A DNA stretch of 64,000 bases from the NCBI GenBank assembly GCA_902768785.1, contig CACXMM010000007.1, forward strand, positions 1 to 64,000, read 5' to 3'. The notes beneath the pieces are model-generated. The model did not search any database and was not told where the DNA came from. It saw nothing but the letters and a program-made list of their open reading frames with translations. Position numbers and translations under genes: made by a program. Position 1 is the first letter of the stretch. Each line of letters opens with the position of its first letter. This DNA comes from an uncultured Prevotellaceae bacterium (GTDB lineage: Bacteria; Bacteroidota; Bacteroidia; Bacteroidales; Bacteroidaceae). Of the stretch, positions 1 to 8,770 are shown one piece after another.

Positions 1-527
1 CCACCCTCCTCAGCAGGAGAACCGTAGATCTTGATGGTTCCACTGAGATGATTGGCAGTAAGCCACTTGCTCAGTGATACAGCAGCAGCGGTAGAGGCCA
101 CCCCGAGGGTGTTATGACCGCAGCCATGACCCGAGCCATTCTCTATAAGTGGCTTACGATAAGGAACAGTATCTTGAGAAAGTCCTGGTAAGGCGTCAAA
201 CTCTGACAGGAAGCCAATGACGGGCTTTCCGCTACCGAAAGTAGCCACGTAGGCTGTAGGCATGCCAGCCACACCTTCCTCGATGGTGAAGCCATTCTCA
301 CGCAGGTGCTGCTTGAGCAGTACGCTACTGTGGGTTTCGAGGAATCCCAGTTCAGGCTCAGCCCAGATGGCTTTCTGGAGCTTATCGTAGGTATCGAAAT
401 GCTCGTTTATATACTTGATGGCCACATTGTTCTTTACGTTCTTTGCCGTCTTGTTTCCTTTACTCCCTGCCCATGCATTTGAGGCGAGGAGAGTGGCAAA
501 TGCCAGTAATGCTATTGTTTTTTTCAT
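1..527 (-). CDS. M20-family amidohydrolase, AbgB-like (C-terminus cut by window edge)
   Basis: This is the first 175 residues of an exported metallo-amidohydrolase resembling AbgB, the B subunit type of aminobenzoyl-glutamate hydrolase. A signal peptide (MKKTIALLAFATLLASNAWA) opens the protein. The M20 core follows, with the metal-site motifs SEFDALPGL and GHGCGHN, then GSPAEEGG at the truncated end. M20 enzymes hydrolyse amide bonds of aminoacyl or peptide substrates with a dinuclear zinc centre; the substrate here is unknown. It lies 20 bp behind the SusD gene on the same strand and probably ends the binding protein-SusC-SusD operon, so its substrate may be what that system imports. Family call is strong; specificity is inference. 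Confidence 0.92.
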   Translation of the reverse strand, partial: MKKTIALLAFATLLASNAWAGSKGNKTAKNVKNNVAIKYINEHFDTYDKLQKAIWAEPELGFLETHSSVLLKQHLRENGFTIEEGVAGMPTAYVATFGSGKPVIGFLSEFDALPGLSQDTVPYRKPLIENGSGHGCGHNTLGVASTAAAVSLSKWLTANHLSGTIKIYGSPAEEG

Positions 528-547
528 CTTCGTATGTTGTTTTATGA

Positions 548-1897
548 TTAATAATTCGGATTCTGCTGGAGGTCTTTGTCGGCCTCGATATCGTTGTATG
601 GTATGGGGAACAGCTGCTGATGTTCGCTGATGCCGAGAACAGATACGGCACGTCCCGTTCTTACCAAGTCGAACCAGCGATGAGGCTCGATGGCGAACTC
701 CACCCTGTTCTCATCCTCGATGGCCTGGATCACGTCCGACTGACTGAGTGATGCATCGAGTGCTGGTACATGGGCACGCTGACGGATGGTATTCAGGTCG
801 GCTATCGCGCCCTGAAGGTCGGCTCCCTGCTTCTTGGCCCTTGCCTCAGCACGGATGAGATAAGCCTCGGCCAGACGGAAAAGGATGACATTATCGTCGG
901 CTGAAGGACGATGATAGAGGGTTCCCACATAGTAGTCGGGTACCTGCGCTGACGACTGATCTGTATAGAAAATGCTTCTGTCACCGCCAATGAAAGGATC
1001 TGCCAGCAGTTGCACCACCTCCTTCGAGGGTCCCCACTCATGACGACCGCCATCGTTGGGTGACCGCCAGTAGGCACTCTGATCGTTGGTAAAGGAGGAA
1101 GAGAATGCCAGTTCGAAAACGCTTTCCTGCGAAAGCTTTCCATTCAGCAGGTCGCTGATGCTCCCCAAGGAGTAGGAGGCGTTATCAATGACCTTCGTGG
1201 CATACTCCTCAGCTTTCGTCCAGTCTTCCAGATAAAGCGATACTCGCGCCAGGAGGGCTTCGGCCACACTGCGACTGACATGTACGCGGTCGTTGTTCTG
1301 ACTTAGGTCGTCCAGCACACTGGCAATATCGTTGAATACTTCCTGATAGGCCGCCTTCGCTTGTGTCTGCTTGACACCGTCAAACTGAGTGGGAGAATGA
1401 GTAGCCGACTTCACCAGAGGAACGTTGCCCCAGGTGCGGGCCAGGTCAAAGAAGGCAAGCGAACGCAGCACGGTTGCCTCGGCGATGATACGCTTGCGTT
1501 CGCTATCGGGAATAGCGTTCAGCGTCTGTGTCTTCTCAATCACCTGATTGGCTTGGTTCACTGTGGCGTAGATGCCATACCATGCGTACGACAGCAACTG
1601 GTTCTCTGCACTGTACTGATGAGTATCGAAGTCGTAGTAGAAATTGAGCGAACCGGTCCAGGTAACATTATCGGATGCGAGGTTAACACCTGCATCGAAA
1701 TAACGTCCGCCGTAATAGGCACTGGCTCCAAGACGGTGATAGACACCGTTTAAGGCTGATTTGGCTGACGACTCGTTGGTGATGACGGCCTCGTCGGAAA
1801 TATAGTTGGCGGGCTCCTGCTCCAGGAAGTCGGAGCATGCGGTCAGACTGAATACAAGACCTGACACCAGAAGGGATGGAATGATATGCTGTTTCAT
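548..1897 (-). CDS. SusD/RagB-family surface nutrient-binding lipoprotein
   Basis: A 449-residue SusD/RagB lipoprotein, the lid that sits on its SusC partner at the cell surface and captures substrate. The N-terminus carries a signal peptide and lipobox (VFSLTAC, Cys about residue 21), followed by the family-typical SDFLEQEP segment. The middle is helical and TPR-like, and the C-terminal part has the usual NTIRQRAHVP and ENRVEFAIEPHRWFDLVRTG signatures. The length fits smaller SusD proteins. It follows the SusC gene by 40 bp. The ligand cannot be read from the sequence. Neighbours (a PstS-like binding protein and an amidohydrolase, with no glycoside hydrolases) suggest it is not a classical glycan locus. 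Confidence 0.96.
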   Translation of the reverse strand: MKQHIIPSLLVSGLVFSLTACSDFLEQEPANYISDEAVITNESSAKSALNGVYHRLGASAYYGGRYFDAGVNLASDNVTWTGSLNFYYDFDTHQYSAENQLLSYAWYGIYATVNQANQVIEKTQTLNAIPDSERKRIIAEATVLRSLAFFDLARTWGNVPLVKSATHSPTQFDGVKQTQAKAAYQEVFNDIASVLDDLSQNNDRVHVSRSVAEALLARVSLYLEDWTKAEEYATKVIDNASYSLGSISDLLNGKLSQESVFELAFSSSFTNDQSAYWRSPNDGGRHEWGPSKEVVQLLADPFIGGDRSIFYTDQSSAQVPDYYVGTLYHRPSADDNVILFRLAEAYLIRAEARAKKQGADLQGAIADLNTIRQRAHVPALDASLSQSDVIQAIEDENRVEFAIEPHRWFDLVRTGRAVSVLGISEHQQLFPIPYNDIEADKDLQQNPNY

Positions 1898-1937
1898 ATT
1901 ACTATGTCTTTATATTAATGATGTTACACGAATGGGG

Positions 1938-4900
1938 TTAAAGGGTCAGACTGGCGCCAAACACCACCTGACGTGGCTGGGGAGGGATGGCAAAATCAAG
2001 TCCTTGAACAGTACCATGGGTATAGTCGGCTGCTGTGTTACCCTCAGGGTCAGCACCTGAATAGCCTGTGAAGGTGAGGAGGTTGGTGGCATTGACATAG
2101 ATGCGCAGGCGCTCGATACCAGCTTTGGCCACGATCTTCTTGGGTAGTGTGTATCCTAACGATACGTTACGCAGACGAAGGAATGAACCATCCTCGAGGA
2201 ACCTGCTGCTGGCAAAGCCGTTGTTGGAGCTACCGTCGGCATTGGGAAGCGTGGAGGCACGAGGAATGTCTGTGATATCACCCGCCTTCTGCCAACGGTC
2301 CATCTGACTCTTCAACAAGCCCCAGTTGGTACCGCGCATGCCACCATGCTCCTGGAAGAAACGGTTCATGTTAAACACATCATTACCTACTGAGAAATAG
2401 AAGAAAATAGAGAGGTCGAACTGCTTCCAGCGGAAATTGTTAGTGAGTCCACCTGTGAAGTCGGGCCATGCGTCGCCAACAATCTGCCGGTCGGCTACCG
2501 TAATCTTACCATCGGTATTCACATCGTCATAAACGGAGTTACCCGTCTGGGGATCAACATACAACTGTTTATAGAGCCAGAAGGAGTACATGGGCTTCCC
2601 TTCCTCCAGACGCACCCAGTCACGGTCGTATTGAGAGAACGACACCAGTAAGCGCTCAATGAGGTTGGCATTGTGGGCGATATTGAACGAAGTCTCCCAG
2701 TTGAAGTCCTTCTTCTGGATATTCTTGGTGGTGATCTGGAACTCCACACCCTTGTTACTCATCTCTCCCGTATTGCTATAGGTCGATGAGAAACCTGTCT
2801 TACCAGGAATAGGCGTCGACAGCAGCAGGTCGTAGGTGTATTTGTTGTACACATCGAACTCGAACGATACACGACCTTTGAAGAACGAACCCTCAAGACC
2901 TACGTTCCACTGACGGGTGGTTTCCCATTTCAATTCAGGATTGGCCAGCTGGGTATGTAAGATACCTGACTCATCGTTATACACGCCTCCGCCGTTCCAA
3001 AGACCCAGACTGGCGAAGTCGTCGATATTCTGGTTACCGCTCCATCCGATGCTGGCCTTCACCTTCAGACCGTCGATGAACTTAAGGGGTTTCACCCATT
3101 TCTCCTCGGAGATGGTCCACGAGGCACCCACAGAGGGGAAGAGACCCCAACGGTGGTTCTTACCAAAGCGTGAAGAGGCATCGGCACGAAGGTTGGCATC
3201 GATGGCGTAACGGTTAAGCAGACTGTAGTTGGCACCGCCGAACCAGGACACAAGACTGTATGAAGAGAAAGCCGTAGAACCCGTGGTGATGGCGGCAGAT
3301 GACAGTTCCTGAAGCAGATCGTCAGGGAAGCCTGAGCCGGAAATAGACTGAGAACGCAGTCCTGTATATTGTACGGAGTTGCCCACGAAGGCGGCCAGTG
3401 AATGGATGCGCTTCAACTCGGTGTTATAGTTCAGTAACTGCTCTGCGGTAACGGTGTAGTTAGTCGTCGTAGCATCGGTAGCACTGCCGTTAGGCTGACC
3501 GTCGGCCAGCTGGGTGTTGAAATAACGCTTCTCGCGATAGTTGTTGTAATCAAGACTAACAGATGATTTGAACTGCAGACCCTTAAGGATCTTCCAGGTC
3601 AGGGCAACATTATCCACTGAACGCAGACCATAGGTATGGTGGTTACTATTGTCGATCAGTGCATAGATATTGTCAAAGATACCATAGCGGGCATAGGAAC
3701 CATCTTCATTGTATGGATTGAGGAGTGTGCTGTGGTGTACGGAGGCCTGAAGGATACCCTTAGGACTGTTGGCTATACGACTCAGTGAACGGCATGTCCA
3801 AATCAAAGAGGTTCCTGTTGACAGGGAAACGTTCTTGTTGATATCATGGTCAAGGTTCACCCTGAATCCCAATCGACTGAAGTCTTGTGTGCGCACGATG
3901 GCCTCTTGGTCGGTATATTCCGTACCGATATAGAAACGGGTGCGGTCGTTACCACCTGAAACGGCGAGGTTATAATTCTGGATAGTGGCTGTACGGAAGA
4001 TGACGTTCTGACGGTCGTAGGTGTTCTGCTCCTCAGGCAGTCCTAGTCCGCCATCAGCTTTTGAGCGGTAGGGTACAAGGGCGGGATCCTTTCCGTCGTT
4101 AATCCACGCCTCGTTCAGAATCTGAGCCGTCTCAGGTCCGGTGGCAAGGTCCCACAGCTTAGCTGCCTTGGCAAAGCCATATTCGGCACTGAAGCTCACG
4201 CGAGTCTTTTGTTCCTTACTGCCCCGCTTGGTGGTAACCAGTACGACACCGTTGGCACCTCTGGCACCATAGATGGCGGTGGCATTGGCATCCTTCAACA
4301 CCTCGATCTTCTCGATATCATTAGGATTGAGATCGGTAAGGGCATTGATAGTCTGACCGCCGTTGGCAATCGACTGCAGTGGCTGACTGTTGATGGGTAC
4401 GCCATCGATGATGTATAAAGGATCATTACCGGCATTGATGGAGGTGGTGCCACGTAGTCTTACGAACACGCCAGAGCCCGGAGTACCAGAAGATCCTGAG
4501 ATGATGACACCTGCTGCCTGACCTTGTAGTTGCTCGTTGAAGCCGGAGGCGGCAGTGGACGTGATGTCACTACCTTTCACTGAGGCTACAGAACCGGTCA
4601 GATTCTGTCGTTTCACCTGTGTGTAACCCAGCACGACGACCTCATTCAGTCGGTTGGAGTTATCAATCAGTGCTATCTCAACCGGCTCATCGAAGTCATA
4701 GACATCTACGTCGAGGGGGCGGTAGCCTACGTATTCCACACGGAGGGTCAAAGGTGCCTCCACCTTGGTCTGTAGAGAGAAGTTTCCGTCGATGTCAGTC
4801 ACTACGCCCTGACCCTTTTCACTCTTGACGATGACAGATGCACCAATAAGCGGTTCACCAGTGCGTACATCGGTGATATGACCCGAAATCATATTCTGCG

Positions 4901-4958
4901 CAACAGCCAACAGGGGGCTGATTACAACGAATGTTGCAATAAACAATCTTTTTACCAT
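1938..4958 (-). CDS. SusC/RagA-family TonB-dependent outer-membrane transporter
   Basis: A 1006-residue TonB-dependent transporter of the SusC/RagA family. After the signal peptide (cleavage near residue 20) comes a CarboxypepD_reg-like domain (about 21-105, ISGHITDVRTGEPLIGASV). The plug follows (about 110-225) with VVVLGYTQVKRQNLTGSV and the family signature NPNDIEKIEVLKDANATAIY. The rest is a 22-strand barrel ending in an aromatic-rich final strand (QVVFGASLTL). Energy comes from TonB/ExbBD, encoded elsewhere. It lies 37 bp behind the binding-protein gene and 40 bp ahead of susD, so all are probably one transcript. The substrate is unknown. Confidence 0.97.
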   Translation of the reverse strand: MVKRLFIATFVVISPLLAVAQNMISGHITDVRTGEPLIGASVIVKSEKGQGVVTDIDGNFSLQTKVEAPLTLRVEYVGYRPLDVDVYDFDEPVEIALIDNSNRLNEVVVLGYTQVKRQNLTGSVASVKGSDITSTAASGFNEQLQGQAAGVIISGSSGTPGSGVFVRLRGTTSINAGNDPLYIIDGVPINSQPLQSIANGGQTINALTDLNPNDIEKIEVLKDANATAIYGARGANGVVLVTTKRGSKEQKTRVSFSAEYGFAKAAKLWDLATGPETAQILNEAWINDGKDPALVPYRSKADGGLGLPEEQNTYDRQNVIFRTATIQNYNLAVSGGNDRTRFYIGTEYTDQEAIVRTQDFSRLGFRVNLDHDINKNVSLSTGTSLIWTCRSLSRIANSPKGILQASVHHSTLLNPYNEDGSYARYGIFDNIYALIDNSNHHTYGLRSVDNVALTWKILKGLQFKSSVSLDYNNYREKRYFNTQLADGQPNGSATDATTTNYTVTAEQLLNYNTELKRIHSLAAFVGNSVQYTGLRSQSISGSGFPDDLLQELSSAAITTGSTAFSSYSLVSWFGGANYSLLNRYAIDANLRADASSRFGKNHRWGLFPSVGASWTISEEKWVKPLKFIDGLKVKASIGWSGNQNIDDFASLGLWNGGGVYNDESGILHTQLANPELKWETTRQWNVGLEGSFFKGRVSFEFDVYNKYTYDLLLSTPIPGKTGFSSTYSNTGEMSNKGVEFQITTKNIQKKDFNWETSFNIAHNANLIERLLVSFSQYDRDWVRLEEGKPMYSFWLYKQLYVDPQTGNSVYDDVNTDGKITVADRQIVGDAWPDFTGGLTNNFRWKQFDLSIFFYFSVGNDVFNMNRFFQEHGGMRGTNWGLLKSQMDRWQKAGDITDIPRASTLPNADGSSNNGFASSRFLEDGSFLRLRNVSLGYTLPKKIVAKAGIERLRIYVNATNLLTFTGYSGADPEGNTAADYTHGTVQGLDFAIPPQPRQVVFGASLTL

Positions 4959-4995
4959 AAAACAATACCTTTTAAATGATATACTCTATTACCTT

Positions 4996-5934
4996 CTAAT
5001 TCTGTGCGGTAAGTGAGTTCTTGATTTTATCTATCTCTGTTTGTGCTACCTTGTTGTCCAGGTTCAACAGTCCGTATTCATGGTTATACTTCGTACCATG
5101 GGTAAGCACCCACTGCAGGAACTGGTTCAAGACCTCATCCGCCTCGTTATAGCTCACCCCGATCTTCTCGATAGCAACCTCCGACACCTTGTCGTTTTCC
5201 AGGATGGCAATGAGGTCATCCAGTGTGGCCTTGTTGGAAAAGTTCTCTTCGAGGTTCTTCTTCACGTCGATGCCGATGATGGAGAGGTCGCTCTTTACAT
5301 GGCGGCTCTGTAGGTCGAAGATATTGGGCAGGGCGTTAAACGATACACCCAGCGGATCCTTTGTCAAGGCGGTGTTCAGGAAGAGATCATCTCCCGAGAT
5401 GCGCTTGCCGCGGAAGTTGCTGCTCTCTTCACCCAAGTTGCGGGCGAACGATGAGGCCACTGAGGTAGCGTTACTGCCACTATAAATAACAAGTCGTTCG
5501 AACTGCTTGATCTTCTTTACGTCCTCATCAAATTCATCTTCGAGGAAGTAAAGCTGCTTTAGCTTCTTCGAGTTCAGGTGCTTGCCTTCCAGCACTTTGG
5601 CAGCCTCACTGCCGCTGGCTGTGATAGGCAGCACCGCGAACTCTCCAAAATAAACAATATGGCTAAAGTCTTTAGCGTTATTCTCTTGATTGTGATTGTC
5701 GAATACGACATTCAGATCGATGTTACCCTGATTCTGGTTACCCTTGGCGATCTGGAACTCTACGCCAGGTTGTGTTTTTGCATATTCAGTTATCCACTTC
5801 TCCACCAGCGGACGGGCAAATCGTGGCACTTTCACGTAGCGCACGCTGCTCGTGTTGGTAGAATTACCCTCAGCCCAAATATGACTGATACTGATACTCA
5901 ATAATACTGCTATTGCCAATGCTATTCTTTTCAT
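4996..5934 (-). CDS. PstS-like periplasmic substrate-binding protein of the SusCD operon
   Basis: A 312-residue exported protein with a signal peptide ending near AEG. I assign it tentatively to the PstS-like substrate-binding superfamily. It has a phosphate-binding-protein-like stretch FGEFAVLPITASGSEAAKV and a later segment RLVIYSGSNATSVASSFARN that resembles the serine-rich anion loop. The identity to true PstS is low and it lacks the usual first TGAGASFP loop. It is first in the operon with SusC, SusD and the M20 amidohydrolase. In such loci the binding protein would work in the periplasm beneath SusC, but no ABC permease is nearby. Possible ligands are phosphate, a phosphorylated compound or another anion; this is inference. 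Confidence 0.7.
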   Translation of the reverse strand: MKRIALAIAVLLSISISHIWAEGNSTNTSSVRYVKVPRFARPLVEKWITEYAKTQPGVEFQIAKGNQNQGNIDLNVVFDNHNQENNAKDFSHIVYFGEFAVLPITASGSEAAKVLEGKHLNSKKLKQLYFLEDEFDEDVKKIKQFERLVIYSGSNATSVASSFARNLGEESSNFRGKRISGDDLFLNTALTKDPLGVSFNALPNIFDLQSRHVKSDLSIIGIDVKKNLEENFSNKATLDDLIAILENDKVSEVAIEKIGVSYNEADEVLNQFLQWVLTHGTKYNHEYGLLNLDNKVAQTEIDKIKNSLTAQN

Positions 5935-6061
5935 AACGTTTTCTCTTTGTTTTGTTGATACCTACTATATATACTCTCTCTTTCATTGTCATTGCCATCA
6001 TACAGCAACAACAACACATTTGCATTCGCATTCGGTTCATTGTCTTCATAACTCTATTGTA

Positions 6062-6104
6062 AATTACTAATTATCAATTATCAATTATCAATCATCAATT
6101 ATTA
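6062..6104 (-). repeat. Heptamer tandem repeat (ATTGATA type) after the JAMM protease gene
   Basis: Reading on the minus strand from the TAA stop of the JAMM gene, the sequence is a run of 7-bp units: ATTGATG, three ATTGATA, ATTAGTA, ATTTACA. It belongs to the same family as the spacers at 6522-6541, 19277-19309 and 38892-38911. The rest of the 5935-6101 gap shows no gene. Confidence 0.85.
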
Positions 6105-6524
6105 TAAGTGAACTTCCTTATCCACCACCTCACCATTCAGAATCTTAAACGAGTTCAGGTGAATTCCCTCGTGCAAGGAGAGGATGCCATAACGGATGGT
6201 AGGGTTATTAGCCAGACGGAGGTCTTCCTGTGAGGGGCGTGACGGAGAAGCCGGATGACTGTGCCAGTTGGCGAGGATCTTCAGTCCTTTGCTCCGTGCA
6301 TATCTCAATGCAGCAAACTGATCCTTCGGCGCAAAGGAGAAATGTTCTGGCGAGTGGTCGATGTTCTCCATCCAGTAGTTCTCGGTCACCACGGATTCCT
6401 TCGCTACCACCCCTTGCCCCTCCTCGGAGGAAGGGATTCCCAAGAGATAGCCGCATGATTCATCGGGCGCATCCTTCTTGGCCTGCTCTATCAGCTCCTC
6501 TATGATATTCTGTGGTATAACCAT
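6102..6524 (-). CDS. JAMM/MPN-domain metalloprotease (M67-like)
   Basis: A compact 140-residue JAMM (MPN+) zinc isopeptidase-type protein with every catalytic residue present: Glu22 in DESCGYLLG, His88 and His90 in NWHSHP, Ser98 and Asp101 in RPSQEDL. Bacterial single-domain members often remove C-terminal extensions from ubiquitin-like sulfur carriers such as CysO or QbsE, or act with ThiS/MoaD-type proteins. No such partner or E1-like gene is in this window, so the substrate is open. I use ATG at 6524 rather than the TTG two codons upstream, because homologues begin at this position. It has its own promoter (about 70 nt upstream) and stands alone. Confidence 0.9.
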   Translation of the reverse strand: MVIPQNIIEELIEQAKKDAPDESCGYLLGIPSSEEGQGVVAKESVVTENYWMENIDHSPEHFSFAPKDQFAALRYARSKGLKILANWHSHPASPSRPSQEDLRLANNPTIRYGILSLHEGIHLNSFKILNGEVVDKEVHL

Positions 6525-6541
6525 TGTCAATTATCAATTAT
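6522..6541 (-). repeat. Heptamer repeat running into the JAMM gene start
   Basis: On the minus strand the sequence reads ATTGATA ATTGACA ATG, so two heptamer units abut the ATG of the JAMM gene. It is the same repeat family as the run just beyond this gene's stop codon. Confidence 0.75.
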
Positions 6542-6593
6542 GCTTAAGGTCACATGCCGCTTGCCATATTCTTTCAACTTTGTTTTGTCGGTG

Positions 6594-6624
6594 CAAAGGT
6601 ACGGCAAAAAACAACAGCCGGAAA
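6594..6624 (-). promoter_or_regulatory. Promoter of the JAMM protease gene
   Basis: Minus-strand -7 element TACCTTTG at 6601-6594 matches the Bacteroidetes consensus TAnnTTTG. A TTTC at 6624-6621, 19 bp upstream, is a one-mismatch -33 element. The predicted leader is roughly 65 nt. Confidence 0.6.
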
Positions 6625-6683
6625 TAGCATTAATGGGGTAAACCATATACCAAACGTTAGGTATTTAGCATCATGTGACTTAT

Positions 6684-6720
6684 ATATAAAAAAAGAGGAT
6701 GAGCCATTGCCCATCCTCTC
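6684..6720 (-). terminator. Intrinsic terminator of the oxidoreductase-DUF4421-DUF1460 operon
   Basis: On the minus strand a perfect 8-bp stem AGAGGATG/CATCCTCT (6719-6712 with 6701-6694) and 10-nt loop is followed by a run of seven Ts and then TATATA. It lies about 37 nt past the stop of the DUF1460 gene, which is the right place and orientation for that operon's end. It is the clearest intrinsic terminator in the window. Confidence 0.85.
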
Positions 6721-6756
6721 TCCTACAATGATACAATTCTACTTCCGCAAGTTCAT

Positions 6757-7596
6757 TTATGGGCGGATGATACGTATTCCCGGCATCGTCTTATGTTGGA
6801 AGAGATACTGTTGAAGCGTCATGGGTTCCTCCACCACCTTGTGATGGATGCTGGATGCATTGAGTAGGTGCAAGCCATCGTCGTGCCATACAGCGATACC
6901 GATATGCTGGGTGTCGAGACCTGCAATATTCGTGATGATTGCGATGATATCACCATCGTGAATGGTCTGTCGAAGCAATGAGGTGTTCGTGAGCTGATCT
7001 TTGGGGATATAGCGGTAACGCCGTCCCTCGATGCGCTGTTCCATCTTCCTGATGGCAGGGATGTCTCCGGGATTCACCTTCAGCATCCGATAGCGGTCGG
7101 GGTGCTGAGTCATATAACTGGCTTCAACCGTCTGCCATGCAGTGAACGGCGGGTTCGGTCCCTGCACCTCCTTGCAGAACCCCATACTTGTATTATCTTC
7201 TATCCACGAGGTAAAATAATGCAGTCGTTTGGTATAGGCAGGTTCATCCCCCTGCTCATACCGTATTTTCTGTAATATATGACAGAAAGCCTCGAAGGAG
7301 CACACGCTGTCACGTACACAGAGGCTCAGAGCCAATGCGTTCTCCACCATCGTGGTGCAGTCGAGTTCGCGCAGGTTGACAATCAGTCGTTCTTTGTCGA
7401 AGGGCTCCAGGGTATGCCCTACATAAGGTATGCCGATGAGCTGACGGGCGAAGTGCACCATCAGGTTTCCTGTGGCTGGTGCCCCTTTCAGCAGCTCCAT
7501 CACTTTTATACTATCCTCACGTTGGTATTCCACGCAGGTGGCCTGTAAGTTGAGGGTAAACACCCACCCCATCAGGATGATGACAATTCTTCTCAT
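6757..7596 (-). CDS. DUF1460 protein, N-acetylmuramoyl-L-alanine amidase-like
   Basis: A 279-residue exported protein of the DUF1460 family, an NlpC/P60-related cysteine-hydrolase fold thought to act on peptidoglycan. A signal peptide occupies the first about 20 residues. The candidate nucleophile is Cys80 in LRELDCTTMVENALAL, and a downstream His lies in TQHIGIAVWHDDG, where the family has its catalytic His. The protein would be periplasmic. Its start lies 2 bp from the stop of the DUF4421 gene, so they are translationally close and probably co-functional in the envelope. An intrinsic terminator follows. The enzymatic reaction is known only by family analogy. Confidence 0.88.
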   Translation of the reverse strand: MRRIVIILMGWVFTLNLQATCVEYQREDSIKVMELLKGAPATGNLMVHFARQLIGIPYVGHTLEPFDKERLIVNLRELDCTTMVENALALSLCVRDSVCSFEAFCHILQKIRYEQGDEPAYTKRLHYFTSWIEDNTSMGFCKEVQGPNPPFTAWQTVEASYMTQHPDRYRMLKVNPGDIPAIRKMEQRIEGRRYRYIPKDQLTNTSLLRQTIHDGDIIAIITNIAGLDTQHIGIAVWHDDGLHLLNASSIHHKVVEEPMTLQQYLFQHKTMPGIRIIRP

Positions 7597-7598
7597 AT

Positions 7599-8735
7599 TT
7601 ATTTCTTTCTTTTAAAATTCATTCCTACATAGAAATTCAGACTCCCGAAGTTATTGTTCGTGGAAAACTGACTTTTGCGATAGTTATAGCTGTGGATGAT
7701 GGCACTCATCCCTGCAAACCATCTCGTATTGTTCCACACCACCCCGAAACGGCCTGTACCATCAAAGGTGATGTTCTGAAACGAGAAATCACGGAACCTG
7801 CTGCGCTCATCCTTTAACAAGTCACCCACCGACTGGTTGTAGTTCAAAGACACCGACAGGCTGATAGCCGCCAGCCAGTTACGGGCGAACACCCAGTTAT
7901 AGGCATATCCTCCCGAAAGAGACATATTCCTGTATTTCACATCATTGAACATCAGTCCGCTGTCAAGCTGGATGGTGCCGTATTTCTCCACCACCTCGTC
8001 AGGTAACCCGTTCATGGCCTGCTGCAGCTTCTCGTAGTTCAGACTGATGCTATGCTGAGTGTAGCCCAAGCCCATCAGTGCCGATCCGCAGCTGCGGCGC
8101 TGAACAGTACTTTGACTGAATGCTGCCGGGTATGAGAACTTCTTATGGTTGAAGATATAATACAGGTCGAACCCCACAATGCCCACGCTCAGTCCTGAGA
8201 AAGGAATGTCCACATCTCGAATGGTTTTCAGTTCTTTGTTCAGTCCGATATTCCGTATCTTATAGTCATTGCCTGTCCTCCGGTAATAGAGGTCAACGCT
8301 CACCAGGTTACTGTACAGGCTGATATCAAACTCTTTCTTGTTGTTTCCGTTGTTCACATGACTGATATCGAAGGTATATCCCAAGAAGATCCAACGCCAC
8401 CCGAAATACGGACCGATTCGGTAGGTTAGTTCCGGAGCAAACGATACCGACTGTCCCGACTTACTACTGATGCGATAGGTTTCGTACGTATTCGTATTCT
8501 GCATCATCACCGTATAGTTATAATGCTGTGGCTCGATATAGTTGGTGTCAATCTCATTGAAGTTCTTGAAATAGCGAGTGAAGAAGTTGCCGATGCGATG
8601 TGGCACATCCTCTTTCTTGGACGATACCTTCGCAACAGAAGTCTGTGAAGTAAGGGCGGCACTATCAGGAATAAAACCCTGTGCGACAACACTTTGTGCT
8701 ATCGCTATCAATAATCCCATCAACAACCTTTTCAT
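7599..8735 (-). CDS. DUF4421 outer-membrane barrel-like protein (paralogue 1)
   Basis: A 378-residue exported protein of DUF4421, a Bacteroidetes family predicted to form an outer-membrane beta-barrel. I start at the ATG at 8735, which opens a clean signal peptide (MKRLLMGLLIAIAQSVVAQ); an ATG four codons upstream is possible. Alternating aromatic strands fill the body, and the conserved block KFSYPAAFSQSTVQRRSCGS recurs in the paralogue at 29706. The last residues (LNFYVGMNFKRKK) look like a terminal strand plus a basic tail. The function of the family is unknown. It sits between a Gfo/Idh/MocA oxidoreductase and the DUF1460 gene in one operon. Confidence 0.88.
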   Translation of the reverse strand: MKRLLMGLLIAIAQSVVAQGFIPDSAALTSQTSVAKVSSKKEDVPHRIGNFFTRYFKNFNEIDTNYIEPQHYNYTVMMQNTNTYETYRISSKSGQSVSFAPELTYRIGPYFGWRWIFLGYTFDISHVNNGNNKKEFDISLYSNLVSVDLYYRRTGNDYKIRNIGLNKELKTIRDVDIPFSGLSVGIVGFDLYYIFNHKKFSYPAAFSQSTVQRRSCGSALMGLGYTQHSISLNYEKLQQAMNGLPDEVVEKYGTIQLDSGLMFNDVKYRNMSLSGGYAYNWVFARNWLAAISLSVSLNYNQSVGDLLKDERSRFRDFSFQNITFDGTGRFGVVWNNTRWFAGMSAIIHSYNYRKSQFSTNNNFGSLNFYVGMNFKRKK

Positions 8736-8770
8736 CTTATTAGTCATCCTTCATCTCATATCATCCACCC

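Noticed and set aside
6554..6814. Plus-strand open frame of 86 codons
   Set aside because: It spans the JAMM promoter, the intrinsic terminator and the end of the DUF1460 gene in antisense, so it is a chance frame.
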